From positions 139,277,361 to 139,341,360 of the forward strand of contig NC_081406.1 in NCBI RefSeq assembly GCF_030272615.1: DNA of 64,000 nt, given 5' to 3'. Made by a program: the position numbers and the translations under genes. The stretch is from Cryptomeria japonica (Eukaryota; Streptophyta; Pinopsida; Cupressales; Cupressaceae). The notes under the pieces were generated by a model. The model did not search any database, was not told the origin of the DNA, and saw nothing but the letters and a program-made list of their open reading frames with translations. The number at the start of each line of letters is the position of its first letter. The stretch's first letter is position 1. Positions 11,680 through 24,153 of the stretch are shown piece after piece.

Positions 11680-12290
11680 GCTGGTTCATATATGAGACAT
11701 GGGAAACATTTTTTCTATGAATACAATTGATTAAAACTATGTTTCCCACATGTAGTTTTACTTAAAGATTCAAGATTCAACCAATCATTAAGACCTAAAT
11801 GATTTAGCTGCACCAATATTTAGGGTACAGATCAACAAATGTGAAAATAATACTACATATTCATCTTATCAGTTCTTGCCACTTTGACTACACCACCTGG
11901 ATTTAGTAACTAAATATAAATCCCATGGAAAACATCTACCAATAAAGTACTTCGGCATCACCACATTATTCTATATTCTGTCTCCTCTTACGTCAAGAGA
12001 CCAAATTTGCACGATTTATTTCACCCATTAATTCATGTTTGATTAGGTGGGTCACCATTTCTTCAAACAGATCTGTTGCAGTTATGGTTGTTGGACTGCT
12101 CGATTGCTTTGAATTTGAAGTCAAATGTTTTGAAAAACTGAAACAACTGCTAAAACTATTGAATGACATATCTGCTGCAGTTCAAGGACTGTTGGCAGAC
12201 ATGATAGTGCAGTTTACATCACAAGAAGAAGAATGGATGATCTATACTCTATTGTAACGCTGATGAGGCCCATTTGTACATCTTACGAAG
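11680..12290. repeat. Dispersed duplicate A (partner at 26.25-26.9 kb)
   Basis: This segment aligns along its length with 26250-26905. Shared landmarks include 'CATGTAGTTnTACTT', 'AAATGATTTAnCTGCAC', 'GATTTAGTAACT', 'GTCAAGnGACC', 'GTTGCAnTnATGGTTGTTG' and 'GAGnCnCnTTTGTACATCTT'. The core near 11981-12035 is also shared with the region upstream of the terpene synthase (62.85-62.93 kb). The frame 12039-12257 is not conserved in the partner, so I do not call a gene. Confidence 0.7.
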
Positions 12291-12734
12291 CTCAGGGAGC
12301 AAAGACCATAGGCTGTAGAATCTGCAAACCAAAGCTTTTCTTGAAAAAAAGCTTTCATTGTCAAGCACATCTTGACCCAGAACAACTCTTCGAGACACTG
12401 AAGCACAAGGAAGTGGAGCTTTAGCAGAAGCAGACATAGAATGTCCTTTCCAAAACAAATTTGCAAAGGAGGGCTGAGAGACAATAGGCACATACCCTAC
12501 TCCACTTGACTCGAAAGAGTACTAGGAGGGGCCGTTACCCAGTCAGCAGACGTTGTTATGGCTATTGGAGATTGGATGTGGGATATGGACGCTGTGCTTG
12601 GGGTTTTTTATTGTTTGTTTTGCTTCTACTGAAGATAGAGACGATGTTTTGGTTGTTGGAGATTGGATGTGGGAGATGCACCCTCTCTCTTTTCGTCCTT
12701 CCTTTAATACCCTGAAAGAGTCCATGTTTATCTT

Positions 12735-13720
12735 GTTTGGGTGAGATTACCTTACCTCCCCTTATACATGTTTTGGTGAGATTACCTTATCTCCTCTTAT
12801 AGTTTTGGTGTAAATCTGTCTATAACGCAATTGGGAATAATTTGGGGAAATTTATGAAGTAGATTTGACTAATACCAACTTTTCACATACTTCATTTGCT
12901 AGGATTTTGGTTGATATTAATTTATCAAATGCTCTTCTTGGTGAGATTATTTTGCAAGTGTTCGAGACTCCATGGACCTAGTTGGTTGATTACGAGGGCA
13001 TTTTTTTGAGTACAGATGTTGCTTTGCTACAGAACATTTAGCCTGTATATGTTCTTGGGGCTCTCAGAAGTCCTCTTCCTCTTGGTTGATGAACTCTCTT
13101 CCCCATTATCTTACGATATACCCAGATGAATCTAGTGACTCTGAGACTTTTGAATCTTCCTCTCTTGCTTTAGTTCCCTCCACTTCCAATCTTGTCCCCT
13201 CGGTTTGTGTTGGTAAAACGGTTGTTGATGATCAGTCTAATTCTGTTACTACAGATAAATATGTTGACACCTCAGATCATGTTGTTGTTATGGATTTCTC
13301 TGTTGTATCTGCAGTTGTTGTTTGCTGGACTAGATATGGTAGTGATGGTAAAGTGGTTGTTTCTTAGGATCATAACGATATTAGGGTCTCTTTTGATGTT
13401 TCTCCCGTTCTTGATTGTCAGACTAACTCTGTTTCTTCTGATAAAGTTGTTGCTCCTAAATATGTTGTTCTGCCTCATTGTTTTTATTTTGTCCCACCTT
13501 CTTTGAGACTGCTAAAAAGGTTTTCCCTTCACCTTTACCTGGGTCTTCCAGTGTTTGAGATAGCTCTGGTTGGAGAGTTGTTCAAAGAAGAAGATGGCTA
13601 ATAAGTCTTAACTTTGGCTACCTCTTTGGTGACATTGTTGTTTTCTTTGTAACAGATTCTGGATTTTGTCAAAAACTCATTTATCTTAATAAAAATATGA
13701 TATTTTTTGTAAATTGTTAT
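12735..13720 (+). mobile_element. LINE ORF1 C-terminal fragment with 3' tail
   Basis: Translating the + strand across frames gives 'FARILVDINLSNALLGEI', a 'DYEGI' segment and a Cys-rich knuckle at about 13000-13060. This parallels 'FARILIDLDISNGLPAKI...DYEGIPFRC' of the LINE ORF1 at 25.0-25.4 kb. A Ser/Val-rich tail follows and ends 'GWRVVQRRRWL' at about 13600. A T-rich 3' region with 'TCTTAATAAAAATATG' comes next, and no ORF2 lies between. It is a truncated, frame-damaged copy of the same or a sister LINE family. Confidence 0.6.
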
Positions 13721-13724
13721 CATA

Positions 13725-14830
13725 TCTTGTTATTCAAAGATATTCATTTGTGCAATTAATAAATATATAAAAAAAAATGTAAAATACATATCATAAAAGA
13801 AACAAAAAGTATTCAAACATATGTTTTATGATAAGAAACAAACATATTAATTTACACTATAATCATTTAGAGAACCTACAAGTTCATTACTATTGTTTTC
13901 AATCATTTAATCAAATACGAAAAATATCATTATTAGTTCCAAGGTTCTAATCTATCAATCCAAAAATCCATCCATGTAATATATCCAATCCTAAAAGAAA
14001 TCAATCCGAATTAAACAATCCTAATCCATGTAGTCTAGTGCTTAATTCAAAACATCCCTTGGTTTTGTTCTCAACATTCCAACAAACCTTAATCCATTTT
14101 AGTAACATTATCATCATGAGGATATGCCATTCCCAATCTTCACATTATTTTTGCATTGTATCATTCTCACATCAACAACAGTATAATCATCATCTTGAAA
14201 CAATCAATCTTTGAATTTGAATAAGGGAAAGATCATGTCTGTCCTTGCATAATTGTACACGCTTGCTTGATTTCTTGCATATCATTCATCTACATTTGCC
14301 ATAGTGTAGTATATTACAAGAGTAATATCATGGTCTTTCATGCCATCATTTCTAATGGCATATGCTTGCAAGTGGCCTTTTCTTTTTAAGTTAGTCTACA
14401 TATTGGATACATAATCACCTTGGTTCTATATTTCTTGGTGCATAACATTCATTTTTATGTCAAATAAATATTACTCTCCTCAAGTTAGTATAACTAATCA
14501 TAATAAATCTATTATCATTTCATTCATAATCATGATTCTAACATCCATCTTTTAAACTTTTCTGTTTGTTTGGTAATGTTCTTTTTAACATTTTCTTTGC
14601 ATCTCTTCTTTTGAGAGATTCCCATGCAGTTTTCAAAATTTCCTATCATTTCTTCTATGTAACTGGATTATATCATCATTTTCTCTTCGTCTTCTAAACT
14701 TTTCTTCTCAACTATTTTTCTCTTCTTTGAAACAATGTCACTTTGAACATTACTTCAAAAATAGATAAAATATAAACACTAAAAATATAGAAAATAATAT
14801 TTTCCCTTATATCCCGATAGCTACAAAAAT
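13725..14830. other. AT-rich intergenic sequence
   Basis: No open frame above background, no repeat structure and no RNA gene were seen. Confidence 0.4.
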
Positions 14831-15101
14831 GGCCCAGCAGATGAAACAAGTACAAACATGGGTTTTACATAAAAAACTAAAAGAAACCCTAACAGACATT
14901 AATCCAATAACGTTATAAACAAAATTGCACTGACTAATGATGAGTTTTTAGCAGGTGTCCATCTCCTCCGAGTTAGAAGAAGCTCGGGGAGCAGATTATT
15001 GTGAGGCCAAACTGGAAATAAGGCACGCTTATGATGAGAATATGCATGGCTCAAAAAGTATCCATCACATGATTGCATAAACCCTTAACCTTTACTCAAT
15101 T

Positions 15102-15719
15102 CTAATTTATGGGATCTGTTGTCTTGTCTCTTGCATGCAGGCTCCTTTTGAGCACCAAGTAAACACATAGGAACCCTGAGTTCTTTAGTAAACCCTTATG
15201 CATGAATAAGCCACCAACGAGGCCTTTTCCACTGTGAAGATCATAGCCTTGAATGGCAGTGTTTAGAGCATGACCAGAGTAGAAAGAAGCATGTACATAA
15301 TCAGCAAGTTGTACCACCAGACCATAGGATTGTAACAAATCCATCGCATTAGATAGAAACATGCTAGCAACATGGGTAGGATACAAGAGTCTTGGAAAAG
15401 CATCAATAATTTGAACTCCAACAATACAGTGGATGGCCTTCTTAGTTTTAGGGCAAATGATATTGAAAATCTTTTGAACTCCAGCAATACAGTGGATGGC
15501 CTTCTTAGTTTTAGGGCAAATGATATCGAAAATCTTACTAAACATGTACAATGAAAACTCGCTCGTTTCAGGGTATTCATTAGATGGATTGGACAAAGAA
15601 AGAGATCCTCTTATTGACAGGCAAAATGTCAATAATTCTGCAACCAAGAATACCACAAGAAGGTACTGGAGAATTTGCAAACTAAGAAAAGCCGTGAAAA
15701 GAACCAAATTCTTCAAAAT
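15102..15719 (-). CDS. Unidentified membrane-protein-like reading frame (possible exon or relic)
   Basis: A - strand open frame of about 205 codons ends in a stop at 15102. It has no ATG at its 5' end: a stop (TAA) lies just upstream at 15720-15722 and the first residues use TTG. It is therefore an exon with an upstream acceptor, a relic, or it starts at an internal Met. The N-terminal 35 residues are strongly hydrophobic (LVLFTAFLSLQ...LLTFC), consistent with one membrane helix. A 21-residue unit (KIFDIICPKTKKAIHCIAGVQ, shown here in two parts: KIFDIICPKTK and KAIHCIAGVQ) occurs twice in tandem, from a 63-bp duplication. The C-terminal third is glycine- and basic-rich. Codon order looks more gene-like than the surrounding DNA. 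I do not recognise the family. Confidence 0.35.
   Translation of the reverse strand: MLKNLVLFTAFLSLQILQYLLVVFLVAELLTFCLSIRGSLSLSNPSNEYPETSEFSLYMFSKIFDIICPKTKKAIHCIAGVQKIFNIICPKTKKAIHCIVGVQIIDAFPRLLYPTHVASMFLSNAMDLLQSYGLVVQLADYVHASFYSGHALNTAIQGYDLHSGKGLVGGLFMHKGLLKNSGFLCVYLVLKRSLHARDKTTDPIN
15411..15536. repeat. 63-bp in-frame tandem duplication
   Basis: Two adjacent 63-bp units (15411-15473 and 15474-15536) start TTGAACTCCA and differ at only a few positions. Unit length is a multiple of three, so the surrounding frame is preserved. Confidence 0.95.
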
Positions 15720-16004
15720 TTAAATAGCATAAAATGTAAGTGACCAAAGAATAATTATTGATTGAACATCCAGTGCAACGTGCTAAAAGCTAGTGATATT
15801 ATAATTCGATCCATATTTGTAATTAAGGCATGCCGAGAGGAAGGAAAAATGTAAAGATTAATAAGTTGAGATTCTATCAACTTATGTAAAGAGTACTAAA
15901 AGCATGCCCCCTAATTAATGCTTTATCAAAATTGAATGATTAGGAATATACATAGCCAGACGTGTTAATAATTAAAATCTTCATCAAATCTATTATTTTT
16001 TCCA

Positions 16005-16225
16005 TACACTAATGGGGTGGCTGATTGTCTTGCGAAATGGGCTTCTGTCTTTATGGAGGGGTGGTCTATTGAGGATAGGGGACAACTTTCTCGGGAGTTG
16101 TCACACATGCTGGATCAACTTGTGGATTAGGATAAGTCTTTGTAGGTTTCTCTTTGCTGGACAGTTTGCCCTCTTTTGATGTATTTCTCTTTCTGCTTTG
16201 AATAAATTTTTACCCCTCTTTATTA
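16005..16225 (+). mobile_element. LINE RNase H C-terminus and 3' end
   Basis: The + strand reads 'NGVADCLAKWAS', the conserved end of the LINE RNase H domain (N..AD.LA), then about 25 residues, a stop, and a short T-rich 3' region ending 'TTTGAATAAATTTTTACCCC'. It is a severely 5'-truncated insertion; the boundaries are approximate. Confidence 0.6.
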
Positions 16226-18696
16226 TCATAAATGAAGCATCCCTTTCCACATGTTAAACTAAATAAATAAGCAAGCCCCATCAGACAAGTGAATTACATA
16301 GGTGTCTTGTGCAAATGACATGAAAGAATTCTCTCAAGAAGTCCAAATCATCACAAACTTTCTAGATAGGAAAAATTGTGCTGTCAAAAGATAGAAGCAA
16401 GATACACATCATGATCACAATTAGTGAATTAGGACTATTAAAAAAAACCAATCTTAGCTATCCTTTTGTTAACATATAAATGAGTTTCCCACTCAAAATT
16501 CATTTGAAATTTGTCACTTGTTCTTGCCAAATAAGGCCCACCAAGAGAATGACTGGCCAAAGCTTAGTCATCAGAAAGTATGACCTAGCAATGCCACACA
16601 ATATTGTAATAAATTTTTAATGATTAATAGTAAAAAAAAAAAACATATCAAATTAGATAAAAATTGATAGGTGCCAACCACCAAATAAACAATAATCAAA
16701 GATCAAGAGTCAGTAAGAAAATTGGACAAGCCCTTTACAAACCCACACAGAACACAAAATGTTAGTTAAAAATCCTTTGCAAGAATGATGATCACTTATG
16801 ATGGAATCAAAAAATTTAGTAGGGAGGTCAAGAGTCTTTTGGTTAAAATATTTTATATCCTCATCCATCTCACAAGTAGTATTGGCAAGGGCATCCACAA
16901 AAATAATTTCTTCTCTATAACAATACTAAATGCTAAGGAAATTAAAGCTATTTCAAAGTTCCCATGCTTGAGACATTATGTATTAGATATGTCAGTTGCA
17001 TTTTTTTTAAACCTTATCTTGGATATTCCATTGTTTCCTTTGGATGCCTGTCAAAATTTAGTGTAACAAATCCTACGATATCAGATCCTGAAAAACTTTA
17101 TTTCTATCTACCTTTTGGTTTGTATTCAAAGCACCTTTATTAGGAATCGATAAATTGATCTATTCATTCAACATTGTGGCATCACAATTTGAGAAGGAAA
17201 AAGTGATCTAACCTTTCTTATATATGTTAGCAATATCAATTTCTGAAACTTTGTATTATCTAGTTTGTCCAAAAAAATTCAAGTTGTAGAAATTGTCTTT
17301 TGAAAATTCTAATGTTCTGTTCCCACAAGAGGTTACAAACAATCATAGCCATAAAGAGGAGAAGAGTGAATCTTTATAGAGGTTTGGCCAACTCCAAAAG
17401 AGTGTTTTACTTTGTAGCCATTTCTAGACTTCCTATGCATAGGAGCAATTGAGTAACAAATGGTCTATGGGTTCTTCCTCTAAACCAAAAACTACCCAAT
17501 TGAAAGGTTAAGCTATCCCCAAATGATTTAACGTGCTGCTAGTCAAAATTTTATTTTGTAAAGAAAGTCAAGTACCAGCGCCAACCTTCGGTAATACCAC
17601 ATAATCCAGCACAACTAATAAGGCCACTTTCCCAACACATCCCTCTTAACCAAAGATAAAGACTTGTATCTTGACTTTATTGTATACTAACCTATTTTTG
17701 AAGGTGCGTAGAAGATGGTATCTTTGAAATTTATAAAAAAAGATTCTCTATGTGAAAGGAGATGGACAAGTAGCTCCTTTTGATGTCTTGGGAAGTTAAG
17801 GTGAGAGAATTCCTTCCACTTTAAACTAGTTGTAAAATTGCTATCATCTATAACAATATAGTCCTTGATCTTATTACCCCAAACTTGTTTCAAGAGTATT
17901 TTGAGTTCTTCTGAATCATCTATAGTTGAAATTTCGGGATAACTATTTTGAGAATCCCCCAAAAAAGATCTTTCCCACCATTGTTGATGGTCCAAAAAAG
18001 GAAAGGAATGATAACATTTAGGTGTTGTCCACAATAAAGTTCCACATATTCAACCCTTTACGTCGATTTTCAATGGTAAATATTCTTTCCAGGGTTCATC
18101 TAAGTCTAGAAATTTAGCTTCCATGAGTCTTCTCCATTTAGAGTTGGGCTTTGCAATTATGTTCTAGGTCATTTTAGCCCCCAAATCCAAATTTCTTTCC
18201 TTGAAGTTATGCATACTTGCCTCACCAAAAACCTTAGCTTTACATAAATTTTCCCATGACACTAGTGGGTTTTTTCTTGAGATATCCATATTGCCTTTAG
18301 ATAAAAAAGATCTTATATCTTTTACTACAACTTTATGAATCCCTTTGGGTATTTTCAAGATAAAAGCATGTAATTTGGAATAGTACACAACACAAATTTT
18401 ATCATAGTAATTTAGTCAGTAAAGGATAACCACTTTCCCTTGCACAACGCAACTCTCTTTTGAATGGAAAGAAGATTTTTTGACAAAAAATAAGTTGATT
18501 TATGATCACCATCAAATAATGGAATAACTAGCTAAGAATATTAAAGAGAATCTAATTTAAATGGTAGGGTGGACAAAATTATAGCACATTTAGTGGGTTG
18601 TACATTCTAGAAGAATAATTTAGATTTTCTCGCATTAATTACTTAACAAAAAATAAGACAATAGGAATGTAGAATATACTTTATCCTTTTAGCTTC

Positions 18697-18987
18697 TCAA
18701 ATTGATGAATACCCAAATAGTATATTGTCATCTACAAAGAGGGAGTGTGTGCATGAGATTTCGGTCCTTGGTATTTTCACTCCTTTCCACTTTTTGGTTT
18801 TATGAAGAAATGTGATAGGTCTACTGATAGCTTCCTCCATCAAAATTAACATGAAAGGAGCTAGGGGCTCGGCTTGTCTTACTCTTTGTGAGGAACTAAC
18901 AAATCCAAAGGGACATCTATTTGCTAATACTAAAAATAACAACACTACTAATAAAGGATAAGATCCACTTTCACCATTTTCTTGCAA
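18697..18987 (-). pseudogene. LINE reverse transcriptase palm fragment
   Basis: 96 codons with 'VRQAEPLAPFMLILMEEAIS' (the LRQGDPLSP...EALS block) and 'FVDDNILFG', where F-V-D-D replaces the usual F/Y-A-D-D catalytic motif. It is flanked by frameshifted RT sequence on both sides and is part of the LINE at 16.7-21.9 kb. Confidence 0.75.
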
Positions 18988-20283
18988 ATCCCTTTCTAAG
19001 AAGAGAATTTTGAAGGAATTCCCATTTTAGTTTATCATATACTTTCATCATATCTAGGTTGATGATAATTGTAGGAATTCTATATTAATTAATTGAGTGT
19101 AAGATTTCATGAGCTACAATAGCCATAAACCCCCTTGTTCTTCTGAGACAATTCTTGGTATGAGTTGTGCATGATAGGAAGTAATCATTTTAGAAAAAAT
19201 ATTATAAATAGTATTATAAATGAATATAGGATTAAAATCATCAAAGGATGAAGATTATTATTCTTCGATATTAAGCCAATATGTGTAGTGTTCAAATCCT
19301 TGAGCATGGTCCAATTTCTCCAAGACTCTTCAAGAGCCAACCAAATATGTTATCCTAGAAAATCCCAACATCTTTGAAATAAAACAACAATAAATCCATC
19401 TTGGACCTAAGGCTTCAAGTCAAGAGAGAGAAAAAGTTGCCTCCTTAACTTCTTCTAACAAGAATGGGTTTTGTAGAATGGTGTTATCTTCATAAGATAC
19501 TATATTAGCAATATACTACAAAAATTCCTCTTTCTTTTCTCAACATTTTCCCTCCTAATAGTTTTTTATAGGAGTTTTGAGAAAAACTTTACTACTTCTT
19601 TTTGAATTCCCTTTTCATCTTTAATTAGCTCATTTGATTCTATATTTATTTTAAAATGGTGTTTGATTGGTGTTTCATTTTAACTGAAGCATGAAATAAT
19701 TTAGTGTTTCTATCCGCTTATTTTAACCACAATTCTCTTTATTTTTTGTGTCAATAAATTTCCTCTCTAGAAAGAATCTCTTCCAAGTCTTTTTGTATCT
19801 CCTTATGTTTCTCAAAAGAGGCCAAATTCATTCCATGCTTGGAGATACTTTCATTGAGGTCTTCCAATTGTCTTTGAATTTCTTGTTTCATTATAAAGAT
19901 GTTCGTGAAATTAGTAATATTCCACTCTTTAATCTATTTTATGATATACACTATTTTTTTTAGCAAGATAGAATAACCTAGAACCATCTTCAAATGCAGC
20001 TATGGTCCACCAAAATTTTAAGAGATTGCAAAAATTACCATCTCGAATTTAAATGTACATTTCCTTTTTCAAGGTCTATCAGAAAAAGGGTGTCATGCTA
20101 AATTAGAAAATGATTTGATCCTATTAATGATAGAATGTAAGAGAAATATTTGATCTCCTCAGAAAGCCATGTTGAGGATAGTATGAATTTGTTTAAAGGT
20201 TTTGTAATATGGCAAAAATTCATTCTTCTATTTGTCTAAGTAAAAGAGCCATTACTTGGGAAATAATCTATGAATCCATTATT

Positions 20284-20736
20284 CTAAATAAAAACATTAA
20301 AATATTTCATGGTTTTGGTAGGGGGAAGAATGTTTCCTTTCTTTTCGGCTTGTAGAGAAATGATGGCATTAAAATCCCCACCAAGAATAACTGATTCATT
20401 TTCTAAAATATCAAGAATATAAGCTATCAAGTCTCTTAGAAAATTTTCCTCATGCATAGTAGCCAGTTCATATAAATTAAAAAACCTAAAGGTATTTTGG
20501 AACTTGCTAACCTTAACCAAAATCTTGTTGTGTAGGGCTGAAAAAAATTCAATCACTAGGCAAGTATCTTTTGAAAGAATTGATAGACCAAATGAAGTCT
20601 TGACTACAGGGGAAGAGACAAATTTCCAATTTTTCCATTTTCCATATATCCCTTCATTTTGCTTAGTTGATAACTTGGTTTCTTGAAGCATGCCCAGTTC
20701 AACATCGATAGAATCAAGTTGACAGTTTATTAACAT
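20284..20736 (-). pseudogene. LINE ORF2 endonuclease (EEP) domain, fragment
   Basis: The longest open stretch of the LINE at 16.7-21.9 kb, 150 codons. 'LQETKLSTKQNEG' near residue 18 holds the catalytic Glu of the exonuclease-endonuclease-phosphatase fold, and 'GGDFNAI' near residue 120 holds the Asp/Asn pair. The N-terminal 'WNxRG' and the C-terminal 'SDH' are not in this frame. The domain nicks target DNA for target-primed reverse transcription. Confidence 0.8.
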
Positions 20737-21894
20737 TCCATGATAAAACCCTCATTGCACTCAAGGAAAGTGGCATGCCCTCCTCAATCTTAAATTAATA
20801 TCCAGAGGTGATTTAATACTAACATCAATTTTTCCTCAAGAATTTTTTACTTTATAGTTTTCTCTCTTTTTCCCATTCTTTTCAGGGTGATCAAAGATGG
20901 ATCTCTTTCTATCTGAGATATAATTAGAGTTTGAGAAAAATCAAAATCCTTTCATTCTTCCTCTACAATTTCACTTATGAGTTTATCTCCCACTTTGTAG
21001 ATTATGTCTTCTGTCATTGCCTCTAGTTCAACTGAGTTAGGAATCTTTTGTATTAATGTATCACCTGTTTAAATGGTGAGTATCTCACTATTGATAAATT
21101 ATTATGTTGATTAGAGGGATCAAAAGTGTTTTTCAAAAGTTTCTGGTCTTCTAAATGATTATCCTCTAAATATTCTTCCAGTGAAGATAAACACAAAGCT
21201 TCTATGGGAGCTATATTGGAAGGACAATAATTTCCACCTAGATTTTGTGATTGAACATAAGGCATTTTCTCATTAGGAAGCACTTAAAAAGTTATCACTG
21301 GACTGTCTGTTCTTTACTCAAGCATCATCATTATTGTTTAGTAACTCTTTGCCATTAGGTCCCATGACTATTATCTTTCCAATAGATTCAATATATTCTA
21401 GATTCTCACAAACTCCCTTAGTGAGCTCTGGAGCTTGATCCTAGTACAAACAACTCCCCATCTCATAATGAGAAAAAGCGGTTGAACTATCATCCTAGAG
21501 TCTTTCAGGTTCTTCCCTTGTGGTTTTGTTGCTAGGAAAAGGACATTTGTTTGATAAATGTCAATAAAAGAATAAATGGTCTGACCTAGCATAGAAAAAT
21601 TTCTAGTTCCAAATCCCATTTACTAAGAGAATTTCTATTTCCTTAGGGGGTTGCTTGGTTGTTTTTTCTAGAATGAAAATTCTACTAGGAGCCTCAAGAT
21701 TTTGACATGCAACCAAAGCGTGTTTAATGAATAAACCTATTTGATTACCTAGAATTTCTAGAATCTAGGTCTCCCTATTTTCCAAAGGAAGTAGAGGGAA
21801 CTCTAACTGGCAAGGGAGGAAGGTGATTTGGGCTGAAATAGAATCCTCTCACTAGTTAGCATATTCTTTTATATATAGTAGAGTCAAATTATCT

Positions 21895-22242
21895 ATAGAA
21901 TGAATTAATAAAATTCACTATCATCTTCTCATATAAATGACAAATTTTCATAAATATTTTTTTCTTTTTTCATCAAATCTTTATCATTCATCTAATTTTT
22001 TAAACATCCATAAATTCACCATTTCCTAATTATTTAAAATTACAATGTTTTGATAAAAATCACATTGTCATTTTCTAATTAAAAAGTAATTAATGTTATA
22101 TAGCAAAATTGAACATCCACATATGTATCATTGAATAAAAAACATATTAAGATCTATAGTAAAATTTTTGTGTTTCATTAATTTATTTTCTACTTAATTC
22201 AAATTTTGTAGCTTAAATTTAAATTTAAAATTTTGTATTTTG
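21895..22242. other. AT-rich host sequence left of the copia element
   Basis: No gene or repeat was recognised. It is joined in the pre-insertion state to the sequence that now starts at 26,207. Confidence 0.4.
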
Positions 22243-22247
22243 AGACC

Positions 22248-22537
22248 TGTTGAATAATGAAGTGCGATAAACAATTTGCTGAACAAAAATAAACAATGGG
22301 AGAAAAAGACAAATTGAGACATAGAATATTGAATTTATGTTGCTCACCAATTTGGCTACATCCATATGGAAGATGAAAAATATCTATATTAATATTTGAG
22401 TTTTGTTTACACATAAAAAAAAAATTGCTTCAGCAATGAATAACAAATGACTACATTATCCATGTCCAAGAGAAGTAAAAAAGACAAACAATTGGAGGGA
22501 AAAGTAGGTGAGGCAATTGGACTTCACATAACTAACA
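22248..22537 (-). repeat. Copia 3' LTR (290 bp)
   Basis: The intact LTR begins TGTTGAATAATGA and ends ACTTCACATAACTAACA on the + strand. It is homologous to 24154-24309 plus 26036-26206. The adjacent interior, TTAAATTGAGAGAT on the - strand, is the likely weak polypurine tract. Confidence 0.9.
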
Positions 22538-22639
22538 ATCTCTCAATTTAAGTCCAACCACTACTACAAGTCACTTAGAGATGTATACCCACTTTAGACC
22601 TGTTGTCACATCTTTATAATGTTGAGATAATCTCTACAA

Positions 22640-23149
22640 AAGTCGATCTTCTCCCTTGGTAATACCTTCATCAATAAATTAACCAAAATCATTTTGGTAT
22701 GGATCTTTTCAACTTGCAACTTTCCCTCTTCAAAAACACTCGAAATGAAGTGATACTACAACTTAATATGCTTGGTTCAATGTTGAAAACAACATTCTTG
22801 GATAAGTGAATAGAATCGTTTCTATCACAAAAAAATAAAAAATGTGTTGTTTTCATCCCAATTCACCCAACAACCACTACAACCATATCACCTCCTTTGA
22901 TCCTTGATTGAGAGCAATATATTTGGCCTCAATAGTGGAAAGTGCAACTACTTGTTGCAATATAGAAAACCAACTAATTAATACATAAAAAAATGTAAAG
23001 ACATAACCTATAGTTGATCTTTGTGTGTCCAAGTTAACAACCATATTGAAATAAAATAAAAAAATCCGTTGTGCATTTTCCCACCAAAGTAGAAAACAAA
23101 ATTTGAAGTGCCCTTTTAATACTATAATATTCACTTTAGTGCTTGCCAA
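22640..23149 (-). pseudogene. Copia RNase H domain (degenerate)
   Basis: 'RSTIGYVFTFFYVLISWFS', 'VALSTIEAKYIALNQGSKE' and, in a shifted frame further on, 'NDSIHLSKNVVF' match the RNase H blocks of Ty1/copia polyproteins (S-T-x-G-Y-V, A-L-S-T-x-E-A-x-Y, D-N-x-S-A-I-x-L-x-x-N). Frameshifts and stops break it after about 22,877. Confidence 0.85.
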
Positions 23150-23411
23150 TTGTTTTACTCGATCTGCTCATTAATCTGCTCACTACTCCCATTGCATGGG
23201 TAGTTTCAGGATGAGTGCACACCATGGTATACATAAGACTCCCAGCAGCGGATGAATAGAAAATACCTTTCATTTTTTCTTGGTCTTCTTGTGTTTTGGG
23301 ACACATTTTAGAGAATAAACAAAAGTGATCAACGATTGGTGTGCTTACAACCTTAGCACCCTTCATATTAAACCTTTCGAAAACCTTGTCAATGTACTTC
23401 TCTTGTGACAA
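23136..23411 (-). pseudogene. Copia reverse transcriptase C-terminal region
   Basis: 91 codons beginning 'SQEKYIDKVFERFNMKGAK' and including 'GSLMYTMVCTHPETTHAMG', the standard copia block after the RT catalytic motif (LSQxxYIxxxLxRFxM...GSLMYL...RPD). The catalytic YVDD segment is absent: gag sequence joins RT at about 23,470. Confidence 0.88.
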
Positions 23412-23469
23412 TGTGATCTCTCTATCTCTTCCATATATACCTAATTATAGTACCAAGAATCCTCTTCAC

Positions 23470-24094
23470 TACCCTTTGATTGATTCTGCACTTTGTTGTA
23501 TCACCCAATCAAATTTCTTAATTTTTCCTCCTTATGTCTTTGCTAAGAAGAATGTCGGCAACGTCATCAAATTTCAATTTACTCTTGTTGAACACTGAAT
23601 TATTGATTGTCATAACTAATCCTTCTCAATTATTTGGTAGAGACAAAAACAATAAAATATCTTTGATTTCATCATCCAAATTTATGCTTATTGAAATCAA
23701 TTGGCTTATTAAGTTATTGAATTTGTTGAGATGATTCGACATATTGCCTCCTTCCTTCATCTTCAAGTTATACAACTTCTTCATGATGAAAACTTTTTTT
23801 GAAGATGAAGCCATTTCATACGTATTGAAAAGTTTATCCCACAACCCTTTTGATGTTGGTTCCGATGAAACACTAAAGGAAATGTTATTAGATCGACAGA
23901 GGATGATGGTTTCTCTCACCTTTTTATCCAGTTTCTCCCACTCCTCATCAACCATTGAATTTGGCTTCTTCGCTTTTCTTTGCAACATGAGAAAGAGGTC
24001 TCTTTTAATTAGCAATGATTCTATTTGCATCTTCCATTATCCAAAATTTTGTGATGGATTTTTTGTGTTTTTGTATTTAGCCATTTTCTCCATC
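23470..24094 (-). pseudogene. Copia gag fragment (UBN2/gag-polypeptide type)
   Basis: The open part (23626-24030) reads '...KKVRETIILCRSNNISFSV', 'GLWDKLFNTYEM', 'KLYNLKMKEGGNMSNHLNKF' and 'LLFLSLPNN', the signature order of plant copia gag. Homology runs upstream to an ATG near 24,094 across one stop, and downstream to about 23,470. The zinc knuckle is lost with the internal deletion. Confidence 0.85.
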
Positions 24095-24140
24095 ATTTCT
24101 GAAAAATCTTCTCAAATTTCAAATCAACTTCTTCACCGAA

Positions 24141-24151
24141 CTCTGATACCA
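24141..24151 (-). other. Primer-binding site (tRNA-iMet type)
   Basis: TGGTATCAGAG on the - strand, two bases after the LTR end. This is the usual priming site of plant copia elements. Confidence 0.9.
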
Positions 24152-24153
24152 AT

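Larger units (their letters stand above)
16700..21890 (-). mobile_element. Nearly full-length degenerate L1-type LINE
   Basis: Reading the - strand from 21890 downward gives the complete domain order of a plant LINE with many stops and frameshifts. ORF1 comes first, with a DUF4283-like 'LPLENRE' region (about 21700-21830) and a zinc knuckle ending 'HLSNKCPFPSNK' (about 21540). Then the endonuclease (20284-20736: 'LQETK', 'GGDFNAI'). Then reverse transcriptase (about 18160-19900), including 'LAPFMLILMEEAISR' and the catalytic 'FVDDNILFG' at about 18710-18990. Then the zinc-binding region (about 17300-17620, 'EEEPIDHLLLNCSYA') and an RNase H C-terminal piece 'DALANTT' (about 16890). It is old and inactive. 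Confidence 0.8.

Noticed and set aside
12039-12424. Frames 12039-12257 and 12233-12424 as a small gene
   Set aside because: The duplicate at 26.25-26.9 kb does not preserve either frame, which argues against coding constraint.
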